DNA of 16,119 bases, from positions 1-16,119 of the forward strand of contig SFVH01000036.1 of the NCBI GenBank assembly GCA_004561555.1, read 5' to 3'. Positions 6,978 through 15,570 of this stretch are shown piece after piece; within the stretch, counting starts at the first letter, position 1, and the number at the start of each line of letters is the position of its first letter. The notes below the pieces were generated by a model, which made no database searches, was not told the DNA's origin, and saw nothing but the letters and a program-made list of their open reading frames with translations. The DNA comes from a bacterium (GTDB taxonomy: Bacteria > Bacteroidota > Bacteroidia > Bacteroidales > Muribaculaceae). The position numbers and the translations under genes are program-made.

Positions 6978-8309
6978 ATGGAAACTACCGTCATTATACT
7001 TAGCATAGTGAATATCCTACTGTTGGGCGTTTGCGTATTGTTGTGGAAAAAAACCACAGCAATCACGGTTTTATTTCATCAGAAATCCACCGAAGCAATG
7101 ATGCTTGCCAATGAAGTGGAGCGGCTCAAGGCTGACGCTGTAGATGCCGCAACCGACAATGCCGCTTTGACGAGCGACGTAGCGCGATTGCAACAAGAGA
7201 TGGCACGGCTCGCTGAAGACAAAGCGCGATTGGAAGAGCGACTGAAAGGCATCACCGAAATCCATAATAACCTCAAGGAAGAGCAAGAGGCGCAATTTAA
7301 AGTGCTCGCCGGTAAAATCTTCGACGACAATTCGAAGGCGTTTAGAGAGACAAACGAGTCGCGGCTGGATGAAATACTGAAGCCGCTGAAAGAAAAACTC
7401 GCAGAGTTTAAGTCAACGGTAGAAAGCAACCATGTGGAGTCGGCAAAAGAGCGAACCCGCCTGGAAGAACAAATACGCCTACTGATGGCGCAAAATCAGG
7501 CTATCACAAAGGAAGCCAAAGAGCTGTCGCAAGCTCTTACAGGTAATTCCAAAGTACAAGGCGATTGGGGAGAGATGGTGCTCGAGACCATCCTCAAGAA
7601 GTCGGGATTGGTGAAAGACGAGCATTACTTCGTGCAGCAAACACGTCAAGAAGACGGCTCGCTGATAACCAACGACGACAATCGCCAGCTGCGTCCTGAT
7701 GTGGTGGTGAAACTACCTGATAATAAATATATTGTCATTGACTCCAAAGTGTCGCTCACTGCTTACGTCAGCTACATCAATGCCGACACTGAAGAAGAAC
7801 GCAATGCTGCCGGAAAAGCCCATATAGCGTCGGTGAGAAAGCATCTTAAAGAACTCGAAGACAAGAAGTATCAAGACAATATAGGGTTAGATAAAGACAG
7901 CCGTTTGGATTATGTGTTGATGTTTATCCCCAATGAGCACGCTTATATGACAGCCATGGCGCTCGACAGCAAGCTATGGATGGATGCCTACGATATGAGG
8001 GTGGTAATCATAAGTCCTGCCCATGTGCTCTCCACTCTTCGCTTGATTGCGCAGTTGTGGAGTCGCGACAAGCAGACAAAAAATGCCCTCGATATTGCCG
8101 AGCAAGGTGGCCGTCTGTATGACAAATTTGTGGGGTTTGTCAACGATATGAAAGACATCGACGATGCCATAAATCGCACACGAAAGGCTTATGACAGCGC
8201 CTTCAACAAGCTCCAAAAGGGCAAAGGTAATCTTCTGTCTTCGGTGGAGAAGCTCAAAACTCTCGGCGCTAAAGCCACCAAAAGTTTGCCCGCTACCACC
8301 GACGATTAG
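6978..8309 (+). CDS. rmuC: DNA recombination protein RmuC
   Basis: A 443-residue RmuC-family protein. In E. coli loss of RmuC raises inversion at short inverted repeats; the family has a nuclease-like fold, but its biochemical activity is not settled. Here residues 4-23 form an N-terminal hydrophobic segment (membrane anchor), followed by a long heptad-rich coiled coil (about 38-150, rich in E, K, A, L). The conserved RmuC core (about 175-410) contains QGDWGEMVLETILKKSGL, RPDVVVKLPDNKYIVIDSKVSL (quoted in part: VIDSKVSL) and MFIPNEHAY. The DSK and QGDWGE motifs are hallmarks. It has its own promoter. It faces the nitroreductase gene, and the two stop codons overlap (TTAG at 8306-8309). Complete. 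Confidence 0.95.
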   Translation: METTVIILSIVNILLLGVCVLLWKKTTAITVLFHQKSTEAMMLANEVERLKADAVDAATDNAALTSDVARLQQEMARLAEDKARLEERLKGITEIHNNLKEEQEAQFKVLAGKIFDDNSKAFRETNESRLDEILKPLKEKLAEFKSTVESNHVESAKERTRLEEQIRLLMAQNQAITKEAKELSQALTGNSKVQGDWGEMVLETILKKSGLVKDEHYFVQQTRQEDGSLITNDDNRQLRPDVVVKLPDNKYIVIDSKVSLTAYVSYINADTEEERNAAGKAHIASVRKHLKELEDKKYQDNIGLDKDSRLDYVLMFIPNEHAYMTAMALDSKLWMDAYDMRVVIISPAHVLSTLRLIAQLWSRDKQTKNALDIAEQGGRLYDKFVGFVNDMKDIDDAINRTRKAYDSAFNKLQKGKGNLLSSVEKLKTLGAKATKSLPATTDD

Positions 8310-9058
8310 CGACACCATTCAAATCCTTGCGACTCAATGAAGTCGTAGTACACCTTAGAGAAAAACTTATTGTTGGTCTTGGGATAGCGCACATCGGTGA
8401 ACACTTGTGCCAAACTTTGCTTGCCGTTTTCTTCCACAAACTTGATGTTTGCTTCAAGCATCTCTTTCTGCTGATAAAGATTGCTGATGCGCTCGGCAGA
8501 GTAGTCGGCATATTTTTCGCGATGTATAAAGCCTTTAGCGGGTATTCTTTCGGCTTTATCGCTGTCATCATCGGGGATGCCTATCGACAGGGCAACTACC
8601 GGCACGACAAATCGCGGCAACTCCAACGCCTCGGCTATCTGCGGGGCATTGTAGGTGGTGGTGCCGAGATAGCAACAGCCGTAGCCGTTAAGTTCGGCGA
8701 TGGTGTTAAATTGTTGGGCAAGGATAGTGGTGTCGAGCACTGCCGACATAAACGATTGGAAGTTGCCGAACCCGGCAACGGCATCGCTCGCTTCACACCA
8801 TTTATTGAAGCGATTGAAGTCGGCACAAAATGTTACTATCATCGGCGCTCCGGCGGCTGCCGGCTGGTTGAAGTGGGTCGAAGCCAGCTGCTTGAGCAAG
8901 GACTCTTCGGTGGTAATGATTGCGCTATAAAGTTGCATACCGCCGGTCGTTGGTGCCTCAGCTGCCAGAGCAAGCATTTTTTCAACTTCCGCTATTGAGA
9001 TAGCCTCATTTTTATATTTTCTGATAGTGCGACGAGAAGAAAAATATTCAGTTGTCAT
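8306..9058 (-). CDS. Nitroreductase family protein (NADPH-dependent flavin oxidoreductase)
   Basis: FMN-dependent oxidoreductase of the nitroreductase superfamily, 250 residues with the start at ATG 9058. N-terminal SSRRTIRKY (7-15) is the FMN-phosphate-binding arginine motif. EAPTTGGMQLYS contributes to the flavin pocket (families usually show APS/T-x-x-N/M-Q here). GYGCCYLGTTTYNAPQIAEALELP is the second flavin-contact region (quoted in part: CCYLGTT), and VVALSIGIPDD starts the NfsA/NfrA-like C-terminal part, ending with PAKGFIHREKYADY. Such enzymes reduce nitro compounds, quinones or flavins; the physiological substrate is unknown. The frame extends to a TTG at 9103, but that codon sits in the -7 box of its own promoter, so ATG 9058 is the start. 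Monocistronic. Confidence 0.9.
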   Translation of the reverse strand: MTTEYFSSRRTIRKYKNEAISIAEVEKMLALAAEAPTTGGMQLYSAIITTEESLLKQLASTHFNQPAAAGAPMIVTFCADFNRFNKWCEASDAVAGFGNFQSFMSAVLDTTILAQQFNTIAELNGYGCCYLGTTTYNAPQIAEALELPRFVVPVVALSIGIPDDDSDKAERIPAKGFIHREKYADYSAERISNLYQQKEMLEANIKFVEENGKQSLAQVFTDVRYPKTNNKFFSKVYYDFIESQGFEWCR

Positions 9059-9100
9059 TTCTTTATTTCGGTTTTGTAAATATTCCTGATGTTCAAAACG

Positions 9101-9132
9101 CAAATTTAAAAGAATTTCTCAAATAATTCAAA
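9101..9132 (-). promoter_or_regulatory. Nitroreductase gene promoter (Bacteroidetes type)
   Basis: On the minus strand TTTG (9132-9129), 20-base spacer, TAAATTTG (9108-9101), both boxes perfect. The -7 box lies 42 bases upstream of ATG 9058. It rules out the longer reading frame that would start inside the box. Confidence 0.75.
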
Positions 9133-9183
9133 CAAAAAGATATAAATTCAGCAAAAAATGAAATAAAAAATTTCGGAAAACTT

Positions 9184-9311
9184 TAGACACTTTGTCAGAA
9201 GTCTATTTAACTTAAAATCAAAGAGTTAGAAAATCGTTTTGGAAAAGTGTATTTTATTTTGAAATTTGTTGGTAATATATTTTGTGGAGTTCTGAAAAAT
9301 TGCAATCTTTG
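9184..9311 (+). promoter_or_regulatory. nrdJ upstream region with candidate promoter at 9281-9311
   Basis: This divergent spacer between the nitroreductase gene and nrdJ is very AT-rich. TTTG (9281-9284), 19 bases, then AATCTTTG (9304-9311) is a near-consensus promoter with one mismatch in the first base of the -7 box; it would give a leader of about 30 bases before the GTG start. At 9184-9205 there is a weak dyad, TAGAC and GTCTA arms separated by 12 bases, a size seen in CRP-type sites but with only five-base arms. I see no cobalamin riboswitch and no NrdR box pair here. Confidence 0.45.
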
Positions 9312-9345
9312 CAAAACGTAAAAAACTTACAAAACTGACATAATT

Positions 9346-11898
9346 GTGGAAAACGAAATTTACACTTACGACGAAGCGTATGACGCTTCGTGTGTCTATT
9401 TTAAGGGCGACGAGCTTGCTGCACGGGTGTGGGTGAGCAAGTATGCTCTTAAAGATTCATACGGCAATATCTACGAAAAAACGCCCGACGACATGCATCA
9501 CCGTTTGGCACGAGAGATTGCAAGAATTGAAAAGAAGTATGCCAATCCGATGAGCGAAGAAGAAATTTTTGCGTTGCTCAAAGATTTCCGCTACATTGTG
9601 CCTCAAGGCAGCCCTATGGCAGGCATAGGTAATAACTATCAAGTCGGGTCGCTTTCCAATTGTTTTGTTATCGGTCTTGACGGTGTGCCCGATTCCTATG
9701 GTGGCATTATTAAGATTGATGAAGAGCAAGTGCAACTGATGAAGCGTCGTGGGGGAGTGGGTCACGACTTGTCGCATATCCGTCCGAAAGGCACACCGGT
9801 GAAAAACTCAGCTCTGACCTCTACCGGGTTGGTGCCATTTATGGAGCGTTACTCCAACTCCACTCGCGAAGTGGCTCAAGACGGACGTCGCGGAGCGTTG
9901 ATGCTTTCGGTGAGTATCAAGCACCCGGACAGTGAGGCGTTTATCGATGCAAAAATGACCGAGGGAAAGGTCACCGGAGCAAATGTGTCGGTGCGTATCG
10001 ACGACGCATTTATGCAAGCTGCCGAGAGCAACGGCGAATATCAGCAGCAATTCCCCGTAGATAGCGACTGCCCGTATATCACCAAAAAAGTGGATGCCAA
10101 TGCTCTTTGGCGTAAGATTGTGCACAATGCTTGGAAAAGCGCCGAGCCGGGAGTATTGTTTTGGGACACAATTATCCGCGAGAGTGTGCCCGACTGCTAT
10201 GCCGACCTCGGATTTCGCACCATCTCCACCAATCCTTGCGGTGAAATCCCTCTATGTCCTTACGACAGCTGCCGCTTGATAGCCATCAATCTATATTCTT
10301 ATGTGAATAATCCATTCACAGACCAAGCCGAGTTTGACTACAATCTTTTCTCTCACCATGTGGCTTGCGCACAACGAATGATGGACGACATCATTGACCT
10401 TGAGATGGAAAAAATCGATAAGATTATCTCTAAAATCCAATCCGACCCGGAAACCGACGAGGTGAAAAACACAGAGCTGAATCTTTGGAACAAAATACGC
10501 AACAAGACTCTTGCCGGACGTCGCACCGGTGTGGGCACTACCGGCGAAGGCGATATGATTGCTGCCATGGGCTTGCGTTACGGCACTGAAGAAGCCACGA
10601 CATTCAGCGTCGGTGTGCATAAAGCATTAGCCCTCGCTGCCTATCGCTCATCGGTGAATATGGCAAAAGAACGCGGTGCTTTCTCCATCTACGATGCCAA
10701 AAGAGAAGAAAACAATCCTTATATCAACCGTTTGCGTGAGGCTGACCCCGAGCTTTATGAAATGATGAAGCAATATGGTCGTCGCAATATCGCTTGCCTC
10801 ACCATTGCGCCTACCGGCACCACGAGCTTGATGACTCAGACCACCTCGGGCATAGAGCCGGTGTTTATGCCTGTCTACAAGCGTCGTCGTAAGGTTAACC
10901 CCAATGACCCCAATGTGCATGTGGATTTTGTGGATGAAACGGGTGATGCTTTTGAGGAATTTATCGTATATCATCATAAGTTTATCACATGGATGCGTCA
11001 AAACAGCATCGAGGTGAAAAATGATTATACACAAGAGGAGATTGATTCCCTTGTGGAGCGTTCTCCTTATTACAAGGCCACTGCCAACGACATCAATTGG
11101 CTTGAAAAGGTTAAGATGCAAGGCGCTATCCAAAAATGGGTGGACCATTCCATCAGTGTCACCATCAATCTGCCCAATGATGTGAGCGAAGACCTTATCA
11201 ACGACCTCTATTTGGAAGCTTGGAAGGTAGGATGCAAAGGCTGTACGGTGTATCGCGACGGCTCTCGCTCCGGTGTGCTTGTAGCCACTCAAAAGGAGAA
11301 AAAGAAAGAGCAACCTGCAGAGCCTACACTCGGCATCTTTGCTGAGCGCCATGTGTTGAACCGTCCGATAGAGCTGGATGCCGATGTGGTGCGTTTCCAA
11401 AACAATAAAGAGAAATGGATTGCTTTTGTGGGTTTGCTTAATGGTAAGCCTTATGAAATCTTCACCGGTCTCGCCGATGATGATGACGGCATCTTCTGCC
11501 CGAAGTCGGTGAATAAAGGTAAGATTATTAAAGCCATCGACGAAAACGGCAACAAGCGATACGACTTCCAGTTTATTAATAAGCGTGGCTATAAGACCAC
11601 CATCGAAGGATTGTCGGATAAATTTAATCCCGAATATTGGAATTATGCCAAACTTATTTCCGGAGTGCTTCGTTATGGTATGCCTATCGACCAGGTGATG
11701 AAACTTGTTGGCGGGCTTGAGCTTAACAGTCAATCAATCAACACTTGGAAAATGGGTGTGGAGCGCGCTTTGAAGAAATATTTGCCCGATGGCACTACCG
11801 CCAAAGGACAAAAGTGCCCGAATTGCGGTCAAGAGACTCTTATCTATCAAGAGGGTTGCTTGATTTGCACTTCTTGCGGCACCTCGCGTTGCGGATAG
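9346..11898 (+). CDS. nrdJ: Adenosylcobalamin-dependent (class II) ribonucleotide reductase
   Basis: Class II ribonucleotide reductase of 850 residues. It makes deoxyribonucleotides using adenosylcobalamin to generate the catalytic thiyl radical, so it works with or without oxygen. Visible active-site residues are Cys106 in GSLSNCFVIG and Cys309 in PYDSC, the likely redox pair, and the NPCGE motif with Asn296, thiyl Cys298 and Glu300. CKGCTVYRDGSRSGVL, near residue 635-650, is a family signature. The last 30 residues carry CxxC pairs (about 824/827 and 841/844) with Cys838 and the terminal SRCG, which fits the zinc and disulfide-relay tail. The start is GTG 9346, since no ATG lies upstream in frame near the expected N-terminus. 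It needs B12, probably imported. malQ follows after 38 bases without a terminator. Confidence 0.97.
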   Translation: MENEIYTYDEAYDASCVYFKGDELAARVWVSKYALKDSYGNIYEKTPDDMHHRLAREIARIEKKYANPMSEEEIFALLKDFRYIVPQGSPMAGIGNNYQVGSLSNCFVIGLDGVPDSYGGIIKIDEEQVQLMKRRGGVGHDLSHIRPKGTPVKNSALTSTGLVPFMERYSNSTREVAQDGRRGALMLSVSIKHPDSEAFIDAKMTEGKVTGANVSVRIDDAFMQAAESNGEYQQQFPVDSDCPYITKKVDANALWRKIVHNAWKSAEPGVLFWDTIIRESVPDCYADLGFRTISTNPCGEIPLCPYDSCRLIAINLYSYVNNPFTDQAEFDYNLFSHHVACAQRMMDDIIDLEMEKIDKIISKIQSDPETDEVKNTELNLWNKIRNKTLAGRRTGVGTTGEGDMIAAMGLRYGTEEATTFSVGVHKALALAAYRSSVNMAKERGAFSIYDAKREENNPYINRLREADPELYEMMKQYGRRNIACLTIAPTGTTSLMTQTTSGIEPVFMPVYKRRRKVNPNDPNVHVDFVDETGDAFEEFIVYHHKFITWMRQNSIEVKNDYTQEEIDSLVERSPYYKATANDINWLEKVKMQGAIQKWVDHSISVTINLPNDVSEDLINDLYLEAWKVGCKGCTVYRDGSRSGVLVATQKEKKKEQPAEPTLGIFAERHVLNRPIELDADVVRFQNNKEKWIAFVGLLNGKPYEIFTGLADDDDGIFCPKSVNKGKIIKAIDENGNKRYDFQFINKRGYKTTIEGLSDKFNPEYWNYAKLISGVLRYGMPIDQVMKLVGGLELNSQSINTWKMGVERALKKYLPDGTTAKGQKCPNCGQETLIYQEGCLICTSCGTSRCG

Positions 11899-11936
11899 TA
11901 CTAATTTGATTCACTAAATATAAACACATTAACCTT

Positions 11937-14615
11937 ATGAAGATTACTTTTAAAGTGGGTTATAACACTGCTTGGGGTGAAAATCTTTTCATCTCGGGAA
12001 ATATTCCCGAATTGGGAAACGGTCGTGAGGAAGATGCTGTAGCCATGGCTTATGCCGACGGCATCTGGAGCGTGGAAGTGGATGTGCCCGCTAAAACTAA
12101 GGAATTCAGTTATTCCTATCTTGTGAAAAATAATGATGCATCTACCAAAAATGAATGGGGTAAGCCTCATTTGTTTAGAGCAGGCAAAGGGTTGCGTGCG
12201 GTAGAAGTGCTCGACAATTGGCTTGAAACACCTATTGACAAATCATACTACTCGTCAATGTTTGTCGATGCCGTGTTCCGTCGCCAATCTGCCGGCGAGG
12301 CAGTGGCAGTTGAAGGCAAATCGGTCACTCTGTTGGTGACTGCCCCTTCAGTGCGCCCGGACGAAGAGCTGCTTGTGACCGGTAGCTGGGAAACCCTCGG
12401 CGCATGGGATACCAACAAGGCTCTTGTGCTTTCTGATGCCGACTATCCTTTGTGGGCTGTCACTTTCCCTGCAGATGATAAGGGTGAACGCCTTGATTTC
12501 AAATTCTTTAAGAGAAACAAAAACACCGGCATCGAAACGTGGGAATACTGCAACAATCGTGAATACAGCATAACGGCTCCTAAAAACAAGACCGTGGCGC
12601 TCGTGATTTCCGGATTGCGCTTCTGCGATTCCGCTTATCCGTGGAAAGGTGCCGGGACAGCTATACCCGTGTTCTCTATCCGCACTGAAGACGATTATGG
12701 TGTGGGCGACTTCTTGAGCATCAAGAAGATGGTGGATTGGCTTGCCGCTACCAATCAGACGGTGCTTCAGATTCTTCCCATCAACGACACTACCATGACT
12801 CGCACTTGGACCGACTCCTATCCCTATAACTCCAACTCTACGTTTGCTCTTCATCCGATGTATCTCAATCTTCGTGCTATGGGCGAGCTCCTCGATGAGG
12901 GTCGTCGCTTCTTCTTTGAGGAGGAGGGCCGTCGGCTTAATGCGCTTGCAGAGGTGGATTATGAGGCTGTAAACAATCTCAAATGCCAATATATCAATGA
13001 GATTTATGCTCAAAACGGCGACCAAGTGCTCGACTCTGATGAGTTTAAGTCGTTTGTTGAAAAAAATAACTATTGGCTTCGCAACTATTCGGCATTCTGC
13101 TATCTTCGCGACATCAACGGCACCGCCGACTTCTCTCAATGGGGCGACAATGCCGTTTATTCGGCTGAAAAAGTGGATGCGCTCTATAAAGATCACGAAA
13201 AGGAAATCCTCAAAAACAGTTTCGTGCAGTTTTATCTCGACCGCCAATTGAAGGAGTCGTGCCGATATGCTCACGAAAGAGGGGTAGTGCTCAAGGGTGA
13301 TATTCCTATCGGAATCAGTCGCACAAGTGTTGATGCGTGGACCGACCCCGACCTCTTCAATATGGATAGCCAAGCCGGCGCTCCGCCCGACGACTTCTCC
13401 GTAATGGGACAAAACTGGGGCTTCCCGACCTACAACTGGGAGCGAATGAGCCAAGACGGTTTCCAATGGTGGAAAAATCGTATGCGCAAAATGTCGGAAT
13501 ATTTCGACCTTTATCGCATCGACCATATTCTTGGCTTCTTCCGCATTTGGCAGATACCGATGACTGCCGTCCACGGCTTGCTCGGCACGTTTAACCCTGC
13601 TATGCCGTTCTCTCCCGATGAGATGCGCAACAACTATGACTTCTGGATTGACGCTGACCGTCAATGTCGTCCTTACATCATGGATTATTTCCTCGGCGAT
13701 TTCTTCGGTGAATATACCGAAGAGGCTAAGGAGAGATTTCTCTATCCTCTCGGCGACGGACGCTATGGCTTGAAAGAGGAGGTCGACAACCAACGCAAGG
13801 TGGCTAATCTTTTTGCTTCGTGGGAGAAAAACGAAAAAAATCAACGCTTGGAAAATGCGCTCTACGGTTTGCTCGATGAGGTGCTATTCATTGAAGACGC
13901 CAACGAAAAGGGTAAGTATCATCCTCGCATTTCGGCTCAATTCACCTATATCTATCGCTCGCTCAACGACTATGAGCGCTGGTGTTTCAATCGCCTTTAC
14001 AACGACTTCTTCTATCATCGACACAACGACTTCTGGTATTGGAAGGCTATGATGAAGTTGCCGGCGTTAGTCAACTCCACCGATATGCTTGTGTGTGGCG
14101 AAGATCTCGGTATGATTCCCGATTGTGTGCCGGCAGTGATGAGCCAACTGCAAATTCTTTCGCTCGAAATCCAACGTATGCCGAAAGACCCGAAGGTAGA
14201 GTTTGGCAACCCATATCACTACCCTTATCTTGCTGTGTGCACCACTTCTACTCACGACATGGGAGGCATCCGCAGCTGGTGGGAAGAAAACCACGAGAAA
14301 ACTCAGCATTTCTTCAATAGTATGCTTGGTAAAGATGGTGGCGCACCTTTCTTCGCAGAGCCATGGATTTGCGACATCATCGTGAGTCAACACCTTGAGT
14401 CGCCGTCAATGCTTGTGGTGTTGCCTTGGCAAGATTGGATGTCGATTGACGGTCAGTTGCGTCGCGAGAATCCGAAAGAGGAGCAAATCAATGTGCCAGC
14501 CATCTCGCGCTATTACTGGCGTTATCGCATGCATTTGTCGTTGGAGCAATTAATGCAAGAAAACGTGCTTAACAATAATATTAAAGAAAAAATCAAACGC
14601 ACCGGACGCATTTAA
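11937..14615 (+). CDS. malQ: 4-alpha-glucanotransferase with two N-terminal starch-binding modules
   Basis: GH77 amylomaltase of 892 residues that transfers maltooligosaccharide units between alpha-1,4-glucans and frees glucose, in cytoplasmic maltodextrin or glycogen use. Two CBM20-like modules occupy about residues 1-100 (FKVGYNTAWGENLFISGNIPELG) and 128-230 (LLVTGSWETLGAWD), an architecture known in Bacteroidales and plant DPE2-type enzymes. The GH77 barrel begins near 236. Catalytic residues are present: nucleophile Asp529 in YRIDH, acid/base Glu722 in CGEDLG, and Asp774 in STHD. PINDTT and SYPYNSNSTFALHP are further hallmarks. An insertion typical of this DPE2-like class (about 330-430) interrupts the barrel. 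No signal peptide is visible. It is 38 bases after nrdJ, with no clear promoter of its own in that gap, and ends at a strong terminator. Confidence 0.96.
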   Translation: MKITFKVGYNTAWGENLFISGNIPELGNGREEDAVAMAYADGIWSVEVDVPAKTKEFSYSYLVKNNDASTKNEWGKPHLFRAGKGLRAVEVLDNWLETPIDKSYYSSMFVDAVFRRQSAGEAVAVEGKSVTLLVTAPSVRPDEELLVTGSWETLGAWDTNKALVLSDADYPLWAVTFPADDKGERLDFKFFKRNKNTGIETWEYCNNREYSITAPKNKTVALVISGLRFCDSAYPWKGAGTAIPVFSIRTEDDYGVGDFLSIKKMVDWLAATNQTVLQILPINDTTMTRTWTDSYPYNSNSTFALHPMYLNLRAMGELLDEGRRFFFEEEGRRLNALAEVDYEAVNNLKCQYINEIYAQNGDQVLDSDEFKSFVEKNNYWLRNYSAFCYLRDINGTADFSQWGDNAVYSAEKVDALYKDHEKEILKNSFVQFYLDRQLKESCRYAHERGVVLKGDIPIGISRTSVDAWTDPDLFNMDSQAGAPPDDFSVMGQNWGFPTYNWERMSQDGFQWWKNRMRKMSEYFDLYRIDHILGFFRIWQIPMTAVHGLLGTFNPAMPFSPDEMRNNYDFWIDADRQCRPYIMDYFLGDFFGEYTEEAKERFLYPLGDGRYGLKEEVDNQRKVANLFASWEKNEKNQRLENALYGLLDEVLFIEDANEKGKYHPRISAQFTYIYRSLNDYERWCFNRLYNDFFYHRHNDFWYWKAMMKLPALVNSTDMLVCGEDLGMIPDCVPAVMSQLQILSLEIQRMPKDPKVEFGNPYHYPYLAVCTTSTHDMGGIRSWWEENHEKTQHFFNSMLGKDGGAPFFAEPWICDIIVSQHLESPSMLVVLPWQDWMSIDGQLRRENPKEEQINVPAISRYYWRYRMHLSLEQLMQENVLNNNIKEKIKRTGRI

Positions 14616-14634
14616 TTTTTTTTCTGATTGTCAT

Positions 14635-14676
14635 AAGGCGATGTTGTGGATTTATGTGCTGCAACATCGCCTTTTT
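14635..14676 (+). terminator. Rho-independent terminator of malQ
   Basis: Perfect 12-base-pair stem (14635-14646 with 14662-14673) around a 15-base loop, running into five T residues (14672-14676). It starts 19 bases after the malQ stop. Confidence 0.87.
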
Positions 14677-14700
14677 CCTTGTGAGACATATCTCACAAGG
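14677..14700. repeat. Perfect 10-base inverted repeat just after the malQ terminator
   Basis: CCTTGTGAGA (14677-14686), four-base loop CATA, TCTCACAAGG (14691-14700). It directly follows the terminator T-run and has no T-run of its own on either strand, so it is not a classic terminator. It sits where the core genes end and the remnant-rich region begins. Confidence 0.75.
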
Positions 14701-14759
14701 CTTTGACTCACATATGCTGTTAGTGCCAAAAAAGAATTATCGCCTCTATATATGTTTTC

Positions 14760-15188
14760 TTAATATTTTGTAGGATCCTTCAATGTCAAGAAGAAGCTAA
14801 TCAAGCGTTCATCACACATGGCACTTGTTTTCTGTGTGAAGTTATGCTTTATCTTGCCATCCCACAGTTTTCTGCAATCAGAGATGAACTTGTCAATTCG
14901 CTCTTGCAAACCGATGTTTTCGTCAAATAGACCTACAAATGATTTTCGGTACTCTTCTGGCTCATATTCGGCGAAATGTCGTATTGCTGTAGTCTGCGTA
15001 CTGTAGCATAGGTTCTTTAATGCAAGAGAGTTAATCTCTTTTGCAAAGTCAACTGCATAGACATCTGGATGACCAATCTGATCGGTCACCAGCTTCCATT
15101 TGTACAACTCATCCTGCTCAGGATCACCCCCCAGTCCATGTTGCAGTTGATGATTCTTGAAAGAAACAACTATATCATTTATATTCAT
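14760..15188 (-). pseudogene. N-terminal fragment of an McrB-like AAA+ restriction protein
   Basis: A 142-residue frame from ATG 15188. Its blocks IRHFAEYEPEEYRKSF (69-84), LFDENIGLQERIDKF (87-101) and CDERLISFFLTLKDPTKY (125-142) resemble, from memory, the N-terminal domain of long McrB-type AAA+ proteins of 5-methylcytosine-specific restriction systems in Bacteroidales. In those proteins the DPxKY motif is followed by several hundred residues including the P-loop NTPase. Here TAA follows Tyr142 directly, no NTPase motif is present, and only about 85 bases remain before the malQ terminator region. I read it as a truncated remnant and not a functional enzyme. A small intact protein of unknown function is the alternative. 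Its start is 13 bases after the HsdR-like fragment, suggesting former co-transcription. Confidence 0.55.
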
Positions 15189-15201
15189 AACAATTATATA
15201 C

Positions 15202-15477
15202 TTATGCTGTTGCCGATATTACTTGATGAATCTGCTTGACGAAGTCTTTCAAATTGACAAAGTGATCTCCGACGGTGACACGCCAGTTGAGAGCTTTGAG
15301 TGGGTACTCGGTAAAGATCTTTGTCTGAATGTCACCATTCAAACTGACGTAATCGAGGATGTTCTTCAGGTAGCGTTCTTGCTCTGATGTCAGATTATGA
15401 CCTTCTATGAAGTTCTGATAGATCCTTAATTCCGCAACACTATTGTAAATTTGACCTTTTAAGTGCTTGAGCAACAA
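15202..15477 (-). pseudogene. C-terminal fragment of a type I restriction HsdR-like subunit
   Basis: About 91 codons ending in a natural-looking C-terminus. LTSEQERYLKNILDYVSLNGDI (29-50, key residues LTxEQ and NGDI), then LNWRVTVGDHFVNLKDFV and IHQVI, resembles the C-terminal helical domain of EcoEI-type HsdR restriction subunits. The DEAD helicase and nuclease domains are absent. The frame has no ATG: the first start-like codon is TTG at 15477, and the same frame is closed by TGA at 15511-15513 inside the 42-base tandem repeat. It is therefore an amputated gene end. The McrB-like fragment follows after 13 bases. The family assignment rests on remembered motif similarity, so it is moderate. 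Confidence 0.5.
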
Positions 15478-15480
15478 AAA

Positions 15481-15564
15481 GTTGTCAAGGAGTTTGCCAT
15501 GTCGAAGAATTCACTTATCTTAGTTGTCAAGGAGTTTGCCATGTCGAAGAATTCACTTATCTTA
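15481..15564. repeat. Exact 42-base tandem duplication
   Basis: Positions 15481-15522 and 15523-15564 are identical 42-base units placed head to tail; the match ends two bases into a third unit. Read on the minus strand, one frame stays open through both units and encodes KISEFFDMANSLTT twice, within a 49-codon ORF (15608 down to 15459); the frame of the HsdR-like fragment is closed. Each unit holds an ATG. The duplication length is 14 codons, so it preserves frame. It is not a CRISPR array: there are no spacers. Confidence 0.9.
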
Positions 15565-15570
15565 GTGTTG

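Noticed and set aside
9059..9103. TTG start giving a 265-residue nitroreductase
   Set aside because: The codon lies inside the -7 box of the gene's own promoter; ATG 9058 begins the conserved part.
9133..9345. Cobalamin riboswitch upstream of nrdJ
   Set aside because: No B12-box-like GCCACTG segment or GC-rich helices are visible in this AT-rich spacer.
12348..13844. 498-codon open frame antisense to malQ
   Set aside because: It is a shadow of malQ codon usage, with no recognisable domain and no promoter; malQ is complete with catalytic residues.
14677..14700. Second intrinsic terminator after malQ
   Set aside because: The stem is perfect, but no T-run follows on either strand.
15481..15564. 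CRISPR array from the 42-base repeats
   Set aside because: The two units are directly adjacent without spacers, and no cas genes are near.
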